NCBI GenBank assembly: GCA_013289835.1
Contig: JABCZG010000005.1
Location: 1 to 64,000 of the forward strand
Source of the DNA: Acidobacteriota bacterium
GTDB taxonomy: Bacteria; Acidobacteriota; Terriglobia; Acidiferrales; UBA7541
Direction of reading: 5' to 3'
Length of the DNA stretch: 64,000 bases
The position numbers and the translations under genes were made by a program. The notes beneath the pieces are model-generated. The model was not told the origin of the DNA. It did not search any database and saw only the letters and a list, made by a program, of their open reading frames with translations. This document shows, piece after piece, positions 34,431 through 43,402 of this stretch; positions within the stretch are counted from its first letter, which is position 1; each line of letters starts with the position of its first letter.

Positions 34431-35437
34431 ACATTCCTCAGTGCCAAATCGAGGCCTTGACTGCGTTTGGTTATACCCAGTCCGAGGCACGCTTCCTCTA
34501 TATCGTGGCCATGCATTCCGGGTACTTCACTGCCCGCCAGTTCCTGGGCTATGTCGATGCCAAGCGGGGCTATCGAACTCATTCGCTGGCGCGGAAGCTC
34601 ATTACCCAGGGACACGCCACGATGCGCGAATACAGACGCAGCGGATGCATATATCATTTGTACTCGCGTAAGCTTTACGCCCAGCTTGGTCATGAGAACC
34701 TGCGCAACCGCCGTCGGCATCGACTGGAAGCGATCCGGACACGGCTTCTAGCTCTTGATTTCATCCTTGGCAACCAGGGGTATCGGTACCTCGAAACGGA
34801 AGCGGAAAAGGTCACCTATTTCTGCGACCAATTGCACATCGAAAAGGCCTGCCTTCCGGTGAAGCTGTATATGGGTGGACCTACCACCCAACCCACCCTG
34901 CGCTATTTCGTGGACAAGTTCCCGTTGTTCATGAGTTCTCCCCATCCCGGCTTCTCCCCTGTGGTCACGTTTTCCTATGTCGATCCGGGGCTCGAAACGC
35001 TCACCGGATTTGTTACTCATCTCGGGCAATACCAGCCGCTCTTTCGTGAGCTTGCCGACTTCCGTTTCGTCTACGTTTCGAGCACAGCAGCACACTTTGA
35101 AAAAGCTACGGAACTTTTCAATTCTGCGGTCAAGATTCCGCTCGAATCGGACATCGCTGCGGACCTCATCCGGTATTTCCGAGCGCGCAGCATTTGGAAC
35201 AGTTCCGAGTTCAGAACTGTAAGCAAGGCCGAGTTGTTGTTCTTCAACGAAGCGAAGCGCAGATTTGCCGGCGATCGCTTTGAAACGCTTTTCAAAACCT
35301 GGAAGGCCGGACGGATTACTGAGGCCGAACTCCGAGCCGAGTTTCCGTCGAAGGCGCCGAACCGGAAGGTGTACTTCGAAACTTGTTTGGTTCCGAAGCA
35401 GCCGGATTTTCGAGCCAAGGACGACGAATCAGGGTGA
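34427..35437 (+). CDS. second winged-helix protein of the transfer operon
   Basis: 336 residues, start overlapping the previous stop (ATGA). The N-terminal 90 residues form a winged-helix-like unit (ALTAFGYTQSEARFLYIVAMHSGYFTARQFLGYV). The rest is an unrecognised alpha/beta protein with a Glu-rich C-terminus. Gene order with the previous protein suggests a paired replication or mobilisation function. Confidence 0.6.
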   Translation: MNIPQCQIEALTAFGYTQSEARFLYIVAMHSGYFTARQFLGYVDAKRGYRTHSLARKLITQGHATMREYRRSGCIYHLYSRKLYAQLGHENLRNRRRHRLEAIRTRLLALDFILGNQGYRYLETEAEKVTYFCDQLHIEKACLPVKLYMGGPTTQPTLRYFVDKFPLFMSSPHPGFSPVVTFSYVDPGLETLTGFVTHLGQYQPLFRELADFRFVYVSSTAAHFEKATELFNSAVKIPLESDIAADLIRYFRARSIWNSSEFRTVSKAELLFFNEAKRRFAGDRFETLFKTWKAGRITEAELRAEFPSKAPNRKVYFETCLVPKQPDFRAKDDESG

Positions 35438-35553
35438 ACGGGGTGCAAAGAATGGTGTTCAGGGGGCCGTTCTGTTTGGGCGTCACCCGGAAACCGGGCG
35501 AAGCCGAGAGAAGCCAAAGAGATGCAAGAGAGATGGCAGAGAAAAGCGACGGA

Positions 35554-35668
35554 GCCAAAACACGGAGTTGGGCGGGAGCGACCCCACTTTTCGGCCCTTC
35601 GGTCTCGAAAGTGACCCATGGGGTCGCTCCCGCCCAGCGGCGCAGCAACCAGCGCCGCGTGTTTTGGC
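35554..35668. repeat. 115-bp nested inverted repeat (REP/MITE-like hairpin)
   Basis: Outer arms GCCAAAACACGG and CGTGTTTTGGC enclose inner arms GGGCGGGAGCGACCCCA and TGGGGTCGCTCCCGCCC (17 bp, perfect) and a further CACTTT/AAAGTG pair. It lies between the transfer-operon genes, in a 289-bp gap (35438-35726) with no real gene; the ORFs drawn across it are shadows of the repeat. Confidence 0.75.
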
Positions 35669-35726
35669 CCCGTCGCCACAGGGAGAAAAAAGAGAAGGGA
35701 ACTAGAAGAGAGGAAGGAGAAAGCAA

Positions 35727-35978
35727 GTGCTAATGGATTCTGAACAGCCAGTCATCCTGAAGCGGAAAGTCCGGCTCGAACAAGACACGAGCGAACTGGT
35801 CGAAGACTATGCCCGGTACATCGGAATCAGTGCGGAGGATGTGCTGAATATCGTGCTGAAAAAGATGATCGCCAATGACATGGAATTCCAGTCCTGGTTG
35901 AGTCAGCAGAACGTCCGGCAACAGGGCCAATCTCCTCTCGGGCTGCCTGCGAGTGTGGTGGAAACGGAGGCGGCATGA
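35727..35978 (+). CDS. small protein, possible transfer-operon regulator
   Basis: 83 residues from the GTG at 35727 (AGGAAGGAG seven bases upstream; ATG at 35733 is the alternative). The middle (EQDTSELVEDYARYIGISAEDVLNIVLKKMI) looks like a ribbon-helix-helix or small helical DNA-binding unit, which is common next to coupling-protein genes. Four bases overlap the coupling ATPase gene. No firm family. Confidence 0.55.
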   Translation: MLMDSEQPVILKRKVRLEQDTSELVEDYARYIGISAEDVLNIVLKKMIANDMEFQSWLSQQNVRQQGQSPLGLPASVVETEAA

Positions 35979-37978
35979 TGCATCGATTTCTCAATTCTAG
36001 AGGCATGGTCGCATGCCTATTGGCAATGGCGACAGGAATGACTTTGTATTTCCGTATGCCATTCCCCGAAGACAACGTCCTCTTCGAACTTATGTATCTC
36101 AGGGCAAACCCCGTCTTCTGGGGATTCAAGTACACCTACATCCTTCTTCTATATACGACGCCCTTCATCGGGTATTCCATTGTGCTCTCGGGCTTGTACG
36201 TTTTTGCATCGAAAATTCGCCGCCCGGACAAGCCCGGGCGACTACCGCGTTACCCCGACCCGCGTAAGCGCAACGACCTCTATATAGTGCTCGGAGAGGT
36301 CCACAATCCACGTAGGCCAACACCCTCTCGAGATCCCCAGTGGTTGATGATTCCCGCGCGCGGACTCTTCACGGGCATTGCGATCCTCGGCGCGGTTGGC
36401 AGCGGCAAGACGAGTTGCTGCATGTATCCCTTTGCGGAACAGCTGATTGCCTATCAGGCCCATGACCGCGGGAAGCGGATCGGCGGCCTGGTCCTGGAAG
36501 TGAAGGGAGACTTCTGCCACAAAGTGCGGGACATATTGCAGCGCTACAGGAGGGAAGGCGACTACGTCGAAGTCAGCCTCGATTCTGAGTACCGCTACAA
36601 CCCCCTGCACAATGACCTCGACGCGCATGCCCTGGCCTACAACATCGCATCCTTATTGAATAACCTCTTCGGCAAAGGCAAGGAACCCTTCTGGCAACAG
36701 GCCTACACGAACCTTGTGAAGTTCATCATCCTGCTCCACAAGGTGGCCTTCGATTACGTGACCCTCTTCGATGTTTATCACTGTGCGATTTCGCCTGAGC
36801 TTTTGCAGCAGCGAATCGAGCAGGCGGAAGAGCTGCTTTTTGATCAGCATTTCGTCCTCATTCCCAAAACCACTTACGAAGAGCATATCCAGGTGCTCAT
36901 CGATTTCGATTTCCTTCCGGATGAAGCCAAAGATACGGACCAGTACCGGGCCCCAGCTACGCCGGTGCTGGAACGGCACCTGAAGAAGCACGCGGTTGAG
37001 TTCCAGAAGAAGACCGTCCCGGCACCTGAGAAATCTGACCCGGACAAGCGTGCCCAACTAGAGGCCGTCAAGCGTTGGTTTCATGACGACTGGCAACGGA
37101 TCGAACCGAAGCTCAGGACTTCGATTGTCGAGGGGATTTCCGTGTTCCTTTCGCTCTTCGACGACAACCCAAAAGTGAAGCGGGTTTTCTGCCCGCCGAA
37201 GGAGTGCTACGACAAGGAGGCCAACGCAGATGGCAAATACGGCAAGCCTCTGCCTTCGTTCTCCTGGCTCATCGAAACCGGCAAAGTGTGCGCGTTGAAT
37301 TTCCCCATCGGCATGAACCCGGGCTTGGCCAAGGCGATTGGCGTGATGATGAAGCTCGACTTCGAGCGAGCGGTGTTGAACCGCGTGCCCCAGATCGAGG
37401 CTCACCCGGAGCAGTATTTCCGCCAAGTGTTCTTCATCTGTGACGAGTACCAGCATTTCGCAACTGTGGGGGAGAACGAGCCGACCGGGGATGAAAAGTT
37501 CTTCAGCCTGTCGCGTCAGGGGAAGTGCATTCCGATCATCGCTACGCAGAGCATCAGCTCGCTGAAATCTTCCTTGCCCGGTGAGACCTGGCGCACGCTT
37601 TTGCAGACCTTCCGCACGAAGATTTTTCTGGCCCTTTCGGATGACTTTTCCGCGAAGATTGCGAGCGAGCTTTGCGGCAGGGAAGACCAGCTCAAGGTTG
37701 GCTACAACCTGTCCGAAACTGGCCACGATACCAATGTCAGTTTCCTGACCGGCAGAGCTCAATCCAACAAGGCCAACCTCACTACATCGAAGACCTACTA
37801 CCAGCAGAGCGATTATCGTTTCGATATGAAGACCTTCACGGAGCTGCGCAACGCACAATCGGTGACGATTGCCTACGACGGCCTCAATCCGATGCCGCCA
37901 ATGTTCTGTTATCTCAAGCCCTATTTCAACGACCCAAACAAGTCTTATTTCCGGCAGGCAGCAGACGGGGAGTTGTGA
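35975..37978 (+). CDS. type IV coupling protein (VirD4/TraD-like AAA ATPase)
   Basis: 667 residues. Two N-terminal membrane helices (about 8-26 and 53-77), Walker A ILGAVGSGKTS (138-147), Walker B VFFICDEYQHF, and a sensor block CIPIIATQSISSLKSSL, then a TraM-recognition-like C-terminus. Coupling proteins pull relaxase-bound DNA to a conjugation pore. No relaxase with a classic H-x-H or Tyr motif and no VirB channel genes are in the window, so the element is probably mobilised by another plasmid or its relaxase is of an unrecognised kind. Confidence 0.85.
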   Translation: MMHRFLNSRGMVACLLAMATGMTLYFRMPFPEDNVLFELMYLRANPVFWGFKYTYILLLYTTPFIGYSIVLSGLYVFASKIRRPDKPGRLPRYPDPRKRNDLYIVLGEVHNPRRPTPSRDPQWLMIPARGLFTGIAILGAVGSGKTSCCMYPFAEQLIAYQAHDRGKRIGGLVLEVKGDFCHKVRDILQRYRREGDYVEVSLDSEYRYNPLHNDLDAHALAYNIASLLNNLFGKGKEPFWQQAYTNLVKFIILLHKVAFDYVTLFDVYHCAISPELLQQRIEQAEELLFDQHFVLIPKTTYEEHIQVLIDFDFLPDEAKDTDQYRAPATPVLERHLKKHAVEFQKKTVPAPEKSDPDKRAQLEAVKRWFHDDWQRIEPKLRTSIVEGISVFLSLFDDNPKVKRVFCPPKECYDKEANADGKYGKPLPSFSWLIETGKVCALNFPIGMNPGLAKAIGVMMKLDFERAVLNRVPQIEAHPEQYFRQVFFICDEYQHFATVGENEPTGDEKFFSLSRQGKCIPIIATQSISSLKSSLPGETWRTLLQTFRTKIFLALSDDFSAKIASELCGREDQLKVGYNLSETGHDTNVSFLTGRAQSNKANLTTSKTYYQQSDYRFDMKTFTELRNAQSVTIAYDGLNPMPPMFCYLKPYFNDPNKSYFRQAADGEL

Positions 37979-38125
37979 ACACGGAGAGCAATGGCGAGTG
38001 CCCCGAACGGATAGAAGCAATTGCTTTTGCACAGGCCGGCGGATTTGATGCGTGACCCTATGCACCTGGACTCTGATAAACTTTCGCCCCATAGGGCGAT
38101 TGAGTCATCGAGAGAAAGAGACTCG

Positions 38126-39313
38126 ATGGCGAGACGCAGGTATCAGAAGGGACAGTTGTGGCTTGAAGGAAAGACCTGGTATGGCCGATGGCGTGAAGAC
38201 GTTCTCGTGGGCGGGGTTCGGAAGCGTATCCGACACCAAGAGGCGATTGGTTCGCTTAAGGACTATCCAACGAAACGGCTTGCTCAGCGTGCGTTGGATG
38301 ACCGAATCGCTCACGTCAACAAAGTCAGCTATAAGCCAAGGCCAACGGCCAAGTTCGCAGACTTCGCTCGGAATTGGGAGCAAAAAGTGTTGAGCCAGTA
38401 CGGGGATTCGACGGCAATCAATTATCGGACTCACATTCGGAAGCACCTTGTTCCGTTCTTTGGTGAGTACCCGATGAAGGACCTCAATCCAGAGATGGTT
38501 CAGCAGTTTGTTTCCAGTTCTGCGGTGGGCGCGAAAACTACCCGAAACATTTGCATCACACTCCAGAGCATGTGGACCACGGCCAAAGCGTGGGGCTATG
38601 TTGCTCACAACCTCATGGAAGGCGTCGTACTCCCGGACGTAAAGCGAGTACAGCGATTCTTCTTCGCTCAACGGGAAATCCAACTCATTCTTGCCAAGGC
38701 TAAAGAGCCGTACCGCACCTGGTACGGACTTGCGGCGGAAACCGGCCTGCGAGCTGGCGAACTGTGCGGACTGACAATCGATGACATAGACCTAGAACGT
38801 GGAATGCTTCAAGTGCGGCAAAGCGCATGGCGGGGAAAACTAGGCGATCCGAAAACAACTGAGTCCATTCGGGTGGTCGAGCTTTCACCTCAAGCCTCGA
38901 GGCACCTGAGGACGTTCTTGGAATCTTGGCATCCGAACGAACGTCGGTTGCTCTTCGCCACCCGCAACGGAACACCGTGGGATCAGAACTTGTTGCTCAG
39001 GCGAAAGTTCAGGCCTCTGCTTCGGGCGCTTGGTATCCAGGTGCCACGCGGCAATGGCTTCCATGCGTTCCGTCATGCGAACGCAACTCTGATGAACAGT
39101 TTCGGAGCATCGCAGAAATTGCGTCAGCAGAGACTGGGACACGCTGATGGGTCGCCAGTTACGGACACGATTTACACGCACGTGATCAGCGAGGACGGAA
39201 AGCGAATTGCGGCGCAACTTGGCGATGCAGTTTGGGGAATTTTGGACGCTAGTTGGACGGAAAAGGAAAACGGCTCGAGAGTGGAGTCTCCCAAGCCGTT
39301 TGTTATCAACTAA
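38126..39313 (+). CDS. tyrosine recombinase, island integrase
   Basis: 395 residues from the ATG at 38126 (GAGAAAGAG upstream; the ORF-track start at 38021 has no signal). A SAM-like core-binding domain (about 75-165) precedes the catalytic domain with R209 (TGLRAGELCGL), H313-x-x-R316 (HAFRH), H339 (RLGHADGS) and Tyr350 (TIYTHV). The gene stops 3 bp before the tRNA-fMet 3' end and runs toward it. It integrates into the tRNA-fMet 3' half; the att repeats at 1033 and 13445 show the result. Confidence 0.95.
   Translation: MARRRYQKGQLWLEGKTWYGRWREDVLVGGVRKRIRHQEAIGSLKDYPTKRLAQRALDDRIAHVNKVSYKPRPTAKFADFARNWEQKVLSQYGDSTAINYRTHIRKHLVPFFGEYPMKDLNPEMVQQFVSSSAVGAKTTRNICITLQSMWTTAKAWGYVAHNLMEGVVLPDVKRVQRFFFAQREIQLILAKAKEPYRTWYGLAAETGLRAGELCGLTIDDIDLERGMLQVRQSAWRGKLGDPKTTESIRVVELSPQASRHLRTFLESWHPNERRLLFATRNGTPWDQNLLLRRKFRPLLRALGIQVPRGNGFHAFRHANATLMNSFGASQKLRQQRLGHADGSPVTDTIYTHVISEDGKRIAAQLGDAVWGILDASWTEKENGSRVESPKPFVIN
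39240..39259 (+). promoter_or_regulatory. candidate arm-type site inside the integrase 3' end
   Basis: TTTTGGACGCTAGTTGGACG, identical to 1164-1183 although here it is coding (ILDASWT). Direct TTGGACG pairs at both ends of the island fit recombinase arm sites. Confidence 0.5.
39268..39301 (-). terminator. tRNA-fMet terminator supplied by the island
   Basis: On the minus strand AAACGGCT...AGCCGTTT forms an 8-bp stem followed by TTCCTTTTCC, about 16 bp after the tRNA 3' end. It overlaps the integrase coding end and appears to replace the original terminator now left at 996-1022. Confidence 0.6.
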
Positions 39314-39316
39314 AAA

Positions 39317-39393
<77 letters not shown>

Positions 39394-39487
39394 CATCCAC
39401 TATAGCGGACGCACACCATTCCGTCAAACTTGAGCACGCCGCGCACAAAAGTCTTGAAGAGTTTTCTCGCGCTTACAAAGAGGAGAG

Positions 39488-39898
39488 CTACCACTCGCTA
39501 TACGGTGTTCCATTCGAAGAGGGTCCGGTTGCGTTCGAATGAACATCCACCATCCCGGTGCTCGATTGGTCCGGGCTCAGCACCACGCTGTCGTATTGCG
39601 GCACCCAATCCTTCGCTTGCGTTATGGGGTCAACAGGAATTTGCCGCAGGTAGCCCGACTGCACGAGATCGTCTAGAGACTGCGGCGCAGCCTGTTTATC
39701 CAGCGTGTAGTTGTCAATCGACTGCCGCATGATCGTCAAATCATGCTTCATCGTGGCTTCCCGCGCCCGCAGCACCGACTTTTGATAACTCTGCGCCGCC
39801 ATCCCCACCAGGATGAGGATGATCATAATCACGACCATCAGCTCGATGAGCGTGAATCCCGCTTCGATCCCTCGCCCATAGCGTTTCCGCTCGGTCAT
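39488..39898 (-). CDS. type II secretion/pilus pseudopilin (GspG-like)
   Basis: 136 residues from the ATG at 39898. The prepilin peptidase site and helix are clear: GFTLIELMVVIMIILILVGMAAQSY. The C-terminal part (QSLDDLVQSGYLRQIPVDPITQAKDW) is the GspG-type ending. Last of a minus-strand run with another pseudopilin and a secretin, so they build one secretion or pilus machine. The upstream start at 39931 is possible. Confidence 0.88.
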   Translation of the reverse strand: MTERKRYGRGIEAGFTLIELMVVIMIILILVGMAAQSYQKSVLRAREATMKHDLTIMRQSIDNYTLDKQAAPQSLDDLVQSGYLRQIPVDPITQAKDWVPQYDSVVLSPDQSSTGMVDVHSNATGPSSNGTPYSEW

Positions 39899-39949
39899 GC
39901 AGGTTTTTCGGCTGTGCAACACCATCTTCAACTCAATTCCTCGCTCGCA

Positions 39950-40474
39950 TCACCAGTCGGAATACTTCGTTCCGTCCAGCGCCAAACTCGTTGATTTCGA
40001 ATACACGTCAAACACATTCTTCCCGCCCCAGCTCGTCGAATCCGGATCGTCCTGAACGGCCCGCAATCCCCATTCCGCCCGCCCGGTCATCGGGTCCACC
40101 GGAACCTTTCGCAGAAATCGAATCTTCCGGTCGCTTCCCGCCCCAAGCTGGACACCCTTCACCAGCGTTTCCAGATCCGGCGGATAACCTTCGCTTCCGA
40201 TTTCCACGCGAATCTGATTCCGGTCGGCGGTGTCTTTGTACCGGTCGATCGCGTCGCGCATCTCGCGTAAATCGCGGTGCAGTTCCGCCTCTTTCTGTCG
40301 AATAACGGTGAACTTTGCAATAGGCAACGCCGCGGAAGATAAGATCAGCAAAATCGAACAGGCAATGATCAGTTCCAGCAGCGTCATGCCCGCGGCGCGC
40401 GAAAATCTCCGCCGCGCGCCCCGCGAATCAGAACGCTTGTTCGTTTGTCCGGAAAAATGCATGTTGCGCAACAT
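39950..40474 (-). CDS. type II secretion-like pseudopilin
   Basis: 174 residues. The cleavage site and helix MTLLELIIACSILLILSSAALPIA follow a basic leader of about 29 residues. The C-terminal half (GYPPDLETLVKGVQL, FLRKVPVDPMTGRAEWGLR) matches GspG-like pseudopilins. It lies between the secretin and the other pseudopilin, 15 bp after the secretin. Confidence 0.88.
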   Translation of the reverse strand: MLRNMHFSGQTNKRSDSRGARRRFSRAAGMTLLELIIACSILLILSSAALPIAKFTVIRQKEAELHRDLREMRDAIDRYKDTADRNQIRVEIGSEGYPPDLETLVKGVQLGAGSDRKIRFLRKVPVDPMTGRAEWGLRAVQDDPDSTSWGGKNVFDVYSKSTSLALDGTKYSDW

Positions 40475-40489
40475 TGTTCAGTCGCTCGT

Positions 40490-42757
40490 CTACGGCTGGA
40501 CCTGTACGCTGGCTTCACTGGTCACCAGCGGAATCGATTTTTGCTGCGAGTCTTTCGCATTCACCTGCACGATGGATAGGTTTGATGAACCCGGCGCCAG
40601 CGCCTTCACAACGATTCCGAGCAGCGTCCCGCTTCCGTTCACCCCTGGAGTGTTCGGCTGACGCGTCGCGGAGATGATGGCCTGGCCGTGCTCCTTGTCT
40701 ACCCGCTCCACAATGGCAATCTCCTGCGTTCCGCCGGACAGAAATCCCCCGTGCTGCACCTCTTCTACGCTGATCACCGCAGGGTTGTATTGCAGCAGCA
40801 ATGGAATCGAGAAAAGGTCGTTCACATTTTCGACAACGATCCCCAGCGTCGCCGTTTGCCCTGGTTTCAACGACACCGTCCGCGGCTCAAACCGGATCTT
40901 TGCGGAAGAAACACCCCCAGGGGCCGTGCTCCCTCCCGCCCCATTCGGTGTCTGGCCGGGAGCCATATTTTGATTCGTCTGTGGCCCGGCAGGCACTTGC
41001 GCCGGCGCGTGAATATCACTTTCCTTCCTGACCTGCACCGTCGTTTCCGTCCCCGACCACATGGGCCGCAAATTTTCTTTCGTCCATCCGGGAATCCGCA
41101 CAATTCGCGGCGTCAGCACGATCAACACTTCGTCTTCCTGGAGATCCGTGTTGTTATCGGAGAAGAGCCGGCCCAAAATTGGCAGCTTCGCCAGGCCGGG
41201 CCAGCCATTCACACTCTTTGTATCGGTCCGTTGAATCAACCCCGCAAGGATGCTGGTCTCGCCTTCCTTCAAGCGGATGTCATGTTCAATCACGCGCTGG
41301 CTGATAACCGGTTGCGAGATGCCGCCAATGGTCACGGTATTCGTTTGCGCCGAGACTTCCACTTTCAATTTCAAGCTGACGTCACGATTCGGATGGACTC
41401 GCGGTGTCATGTCAATATTCACGCCCACATCCAGATACGTGAATTGCGTATTCACCAGCGGACTTATGCCGCCCGCGGTCGTCCCTGTAAGTCCAATGCC
41501 AGATGAAAAACTGCCCGTTGCCACTGGTATGCGGTCGCCAATTTTCAGTTTGGCCGTTTGCCCGTCCACGGAGCGGACTTCCGGGTTTTGGAGAATCCTG
41601 GTGCTCGTGTCGGTCAAAACAGCATTCGCCGTAAGGCTCGGCAGGGTCACCGCGTAATCGTTGCTATTCAAATGCCGAAGATTGTTCAAGGTGATTGCGT
41701 TATTCGTCGTAGTGGAAGTCGTCGTTGTGCTGTTTGTCGTGGTGTTGACGTTGGGGTTGATCGCAATGCTGGCGTTTTGCCCCGGCAGGATTCCCAAATC
41801 TCTTAGCCGGTCCGTCCGGGCCTCTAAAACTTCCACCTGCACCACCACTTCGGGCTTTGCCTTGTCCACATCGTCGATCATCTTTTCCGCCAGCATCAGC
41901 CGGTCGGGCGTGTCCCTCACGATGATCGCGTTCTGCGAGTTGAGTTGTTGAACTCTCTTGATGTCCAGCAGCGATCGCAATCCTGTCACGATTTCCGTCA
42001 GGTCCTGCGGCTGCACCGTGTTCGAGAGATAAAATGTCCGAACCACCTGCTCTTCATAGTCCCGCCGCTTCTGCGGCTGATCGGGAATCACGAAGATGAT
42101 GTTCTCCGTGACCGCCTTCACGAACGCCTTGCTTTCCAGTGACACGATTTCCAGCGCCTGTTCCAGCGTCACATCCGTCAAGTCCACCGTGATTCGCCGC
42201 GCAGGGAAGTCCGGGTCATAAATAATCGTCAATCCCGCCAGCTTCCCAATCGTGCCAAAAACAATTTTCGCGTCATCCGACATTTTCAAGGTGATGGGAG
42301 CGCGCGACAGCGGCTTGATCTCCGGCGGCATGGACGCCATCTCGGGTCTATTTGAATCTGTGGCCGGCTGCGCCGCGGCGTCCGCCTGTCGGTTCTTTTC
42401 CGCGATCAGCTGAATCGTAGCTTGCAGCTCTTGCTCCGCAACGGGGCTCGACGGATCAATCGTCTCCGCTCTTTGGAACTCTCCCGCCGCAGCTTGCAGA
42501 TCGCCCTTCTTCCGCAGCGCCAACCCCTGCTTGATGTGGAATTCGCTGGCTTCAAACCGCACTTGATTCAGCCGGATCTTGAAATTGGCGTTGTTCGGGT
42601 CAGCTTTGAGGGCTTTTTGGTAGTAGTTGTAGGCTGCGTCGTAATCCTGCAGCTCCTCAGCCTTTTTGCCTTGATTGAATACAGGCTGGCCCTTCGGGCA
42701 GCCCGCGGCGAGCAGTCCTAATCCGGCACACAAAAATAGGCTTCCCCAGCGACGCAT
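40490..42757 (-). CDS. secretin with TPR and C-terminal cohesin-like domain
   Basis: 755 residues from the ATG at 42757 (GGAG six bases upstream). A lipoprotein signal ends in LLAAGC. A TPR-like part (about 25-110) is followed by secretin N-domains (VTLEQALEIVSLESKAFVKAV, IVRDTPDRLMLAEKMIDD), the secretin beta-channel (EGETSILAGLIQR, EDEVLIVLTPRIVRIP), and a C-terminal cohesin-like domain (IRFEPRTVSLKPGQTATLGIVVENV). It forms the outer-membrane channel of the pseudopilin system downstream. The cohesin end is common in acidobacterial secretins (from memory). Confidence 0.9.
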   Translation of the reverse strand: MRRWGSLFLCAGLGLLAAGCPKGQPVFNQGKKAEELQDYDAAYNYYQKALKADPNNANFKIRLNQVRFEASEFHIKQGLALRKKGDLQAAAGEFQRAETIDPSSPVAEQELQATIQLIAEKNRQADAAAQPATDSNRPEMASMPPEIKPLSRAPITLKMSDDAKIVFGTIGKLAGLTIIYDPDFPARRITVDLTDVTLEQALEIVSLESKAFVKAVTENIIFVIPDQPQKRRDYEEQVVRTFYLSNTVQPQDLTEIVTGLRSLLDIKRVQQLNSQNAIIVRDTPDRLMLAEKMIDDVDKAKPEVVVQVEVLEARTDRLRDLGILPGQNASIAINPNVNTTTNSTTTTSTTTNNAITLNNLRHLNSNDYAVTLPSLTANAVLTDTSTRILQNPEVRSVDGQTAKLKIGDRIPVATGSFSSGIGLTGTTAGGISPLVNTQFTYLDVGVNIDMTPRVHPNRDVSLKLKVEVSAQTNTVTIGGISQPVISQRVIEHDIRLKEGETSILAGLIQRTDTKSVNGWPGLAKLPILGRLFSDNNTDLQEDEVLIVLTPRIVRIPGWTKENLRPMWSGTETTVQVRKESDIHAPAQVPAGPQTNQNMAPGQTPNGAGGSTAPGGVSSAKIRFEPRTVSLKPGQTATLGIVVENVNDLFSIPLLLQYNPAVISVEEVQHGGFLSGGTQEIAIVERVDKEHGQAIISATRQPNTPGVNGSGTLLGIVVKALAPGSSNLSIVQVNAKDSQQKSIPLVTSEASVQVQP

Positions 42758-42897
42758 GCACACTCCGAGGCCTCGACGTTTGGCCAAAGCAGTCTAACAT
42801 TCGATTTAGAGGCGCGGCAAGGTTGCTGGGGTTGGCTGTCTTCCAACCGCTAATGCCAACTAGCCAAGATTTCACACAGCAGTTATGATGGGAAGTT

Positions 42898-43395
42898 GTG
42901 GCTAAGCCCTCTAAAACCGCAGAGAAGTCCGCAAAGTCCGGCGAGCACATCGTAGCCCAGAACCGGGCCGCCGGCTATAACTACCATATTCTTGAGAAAC
43001 ATGAGGCCGGTTTGGTCCTCCACGGAACCGAAGTCAAAGCGCTCCGCGAGGGTAAAGCTAACATCCGCGACGCCTACGTCGATTTCAAGCCCAACAGCGC
43101 CTGGCTCGTTAACGCACACATTGCACAGTACTTACCGGGTGGCCCCTGGAACCACGAGCCCCTTGGCTCCCGCAAGCTTTTGCTTCACAAGCGCGAAATT
43201 CTCAAGCTTTACGGCCGCACCGAGGCTAAAGGTTTGACCGTCATCCCCTTGAAAATCTACTTTCGCAACGGTATCGCCAAGGTCGAAATCGCTCTGGCCC
43301 AAGGCAAAAAGTCGTGGGACCGCCGCCAGGACGAGCGCACCAAGGAAGCCCGCCGCGAAGTGGAACAATCCATGTATCGCAATCGGAGGCGATAA
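42898..43395 (+). CDS. smpB: SsrA-binding protein SmpB
   Basis: 165 residues from the GTG at 42898. The full-length family pattern is seen: NYHILEKHEAGLVLHGTEVKALREGKANIRDAYV, KREILKLYGRTEAKGLTVIPLKIYF and the basic tail KSWDRRQDERTKEARREVEQSM. It delivers tmRNA to stalled ribosomes. The extra Lys/Ser-rich N-terminus (about 20 residues) is a mild extension. Confidence 0.95.
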   Translation: MAKPSKTAEKSAKSGEHIVAQNRAAGYNYHILEKHEAGLVLHGTEVKALREGKANIRDAYVDFKPNSAWLVNAHIAQYLPGGPWNHEPLGSRKLLLHKREILKLYGRTEAKGLTVIPLKIYFRNGIAKVEIALAQGKKSWDRRQDERTKEARREVEQSMYRNRRR

Positions 43396-43402
43396 ACGCA
43401 CC

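Noticed and set aside
35265-35733. ORFs of 116-202 aa crossing the long hairpin
   Set aside because: They are produced by the inverted repeat and by antisense of the 336-aa gene; no family features.
40688-41506. 272-aa plus-strand ORF in the secretin gene
   Set aside because: Antisense shadow of a clearly conserved secretin, with Arg/His/Pro-rich composition.
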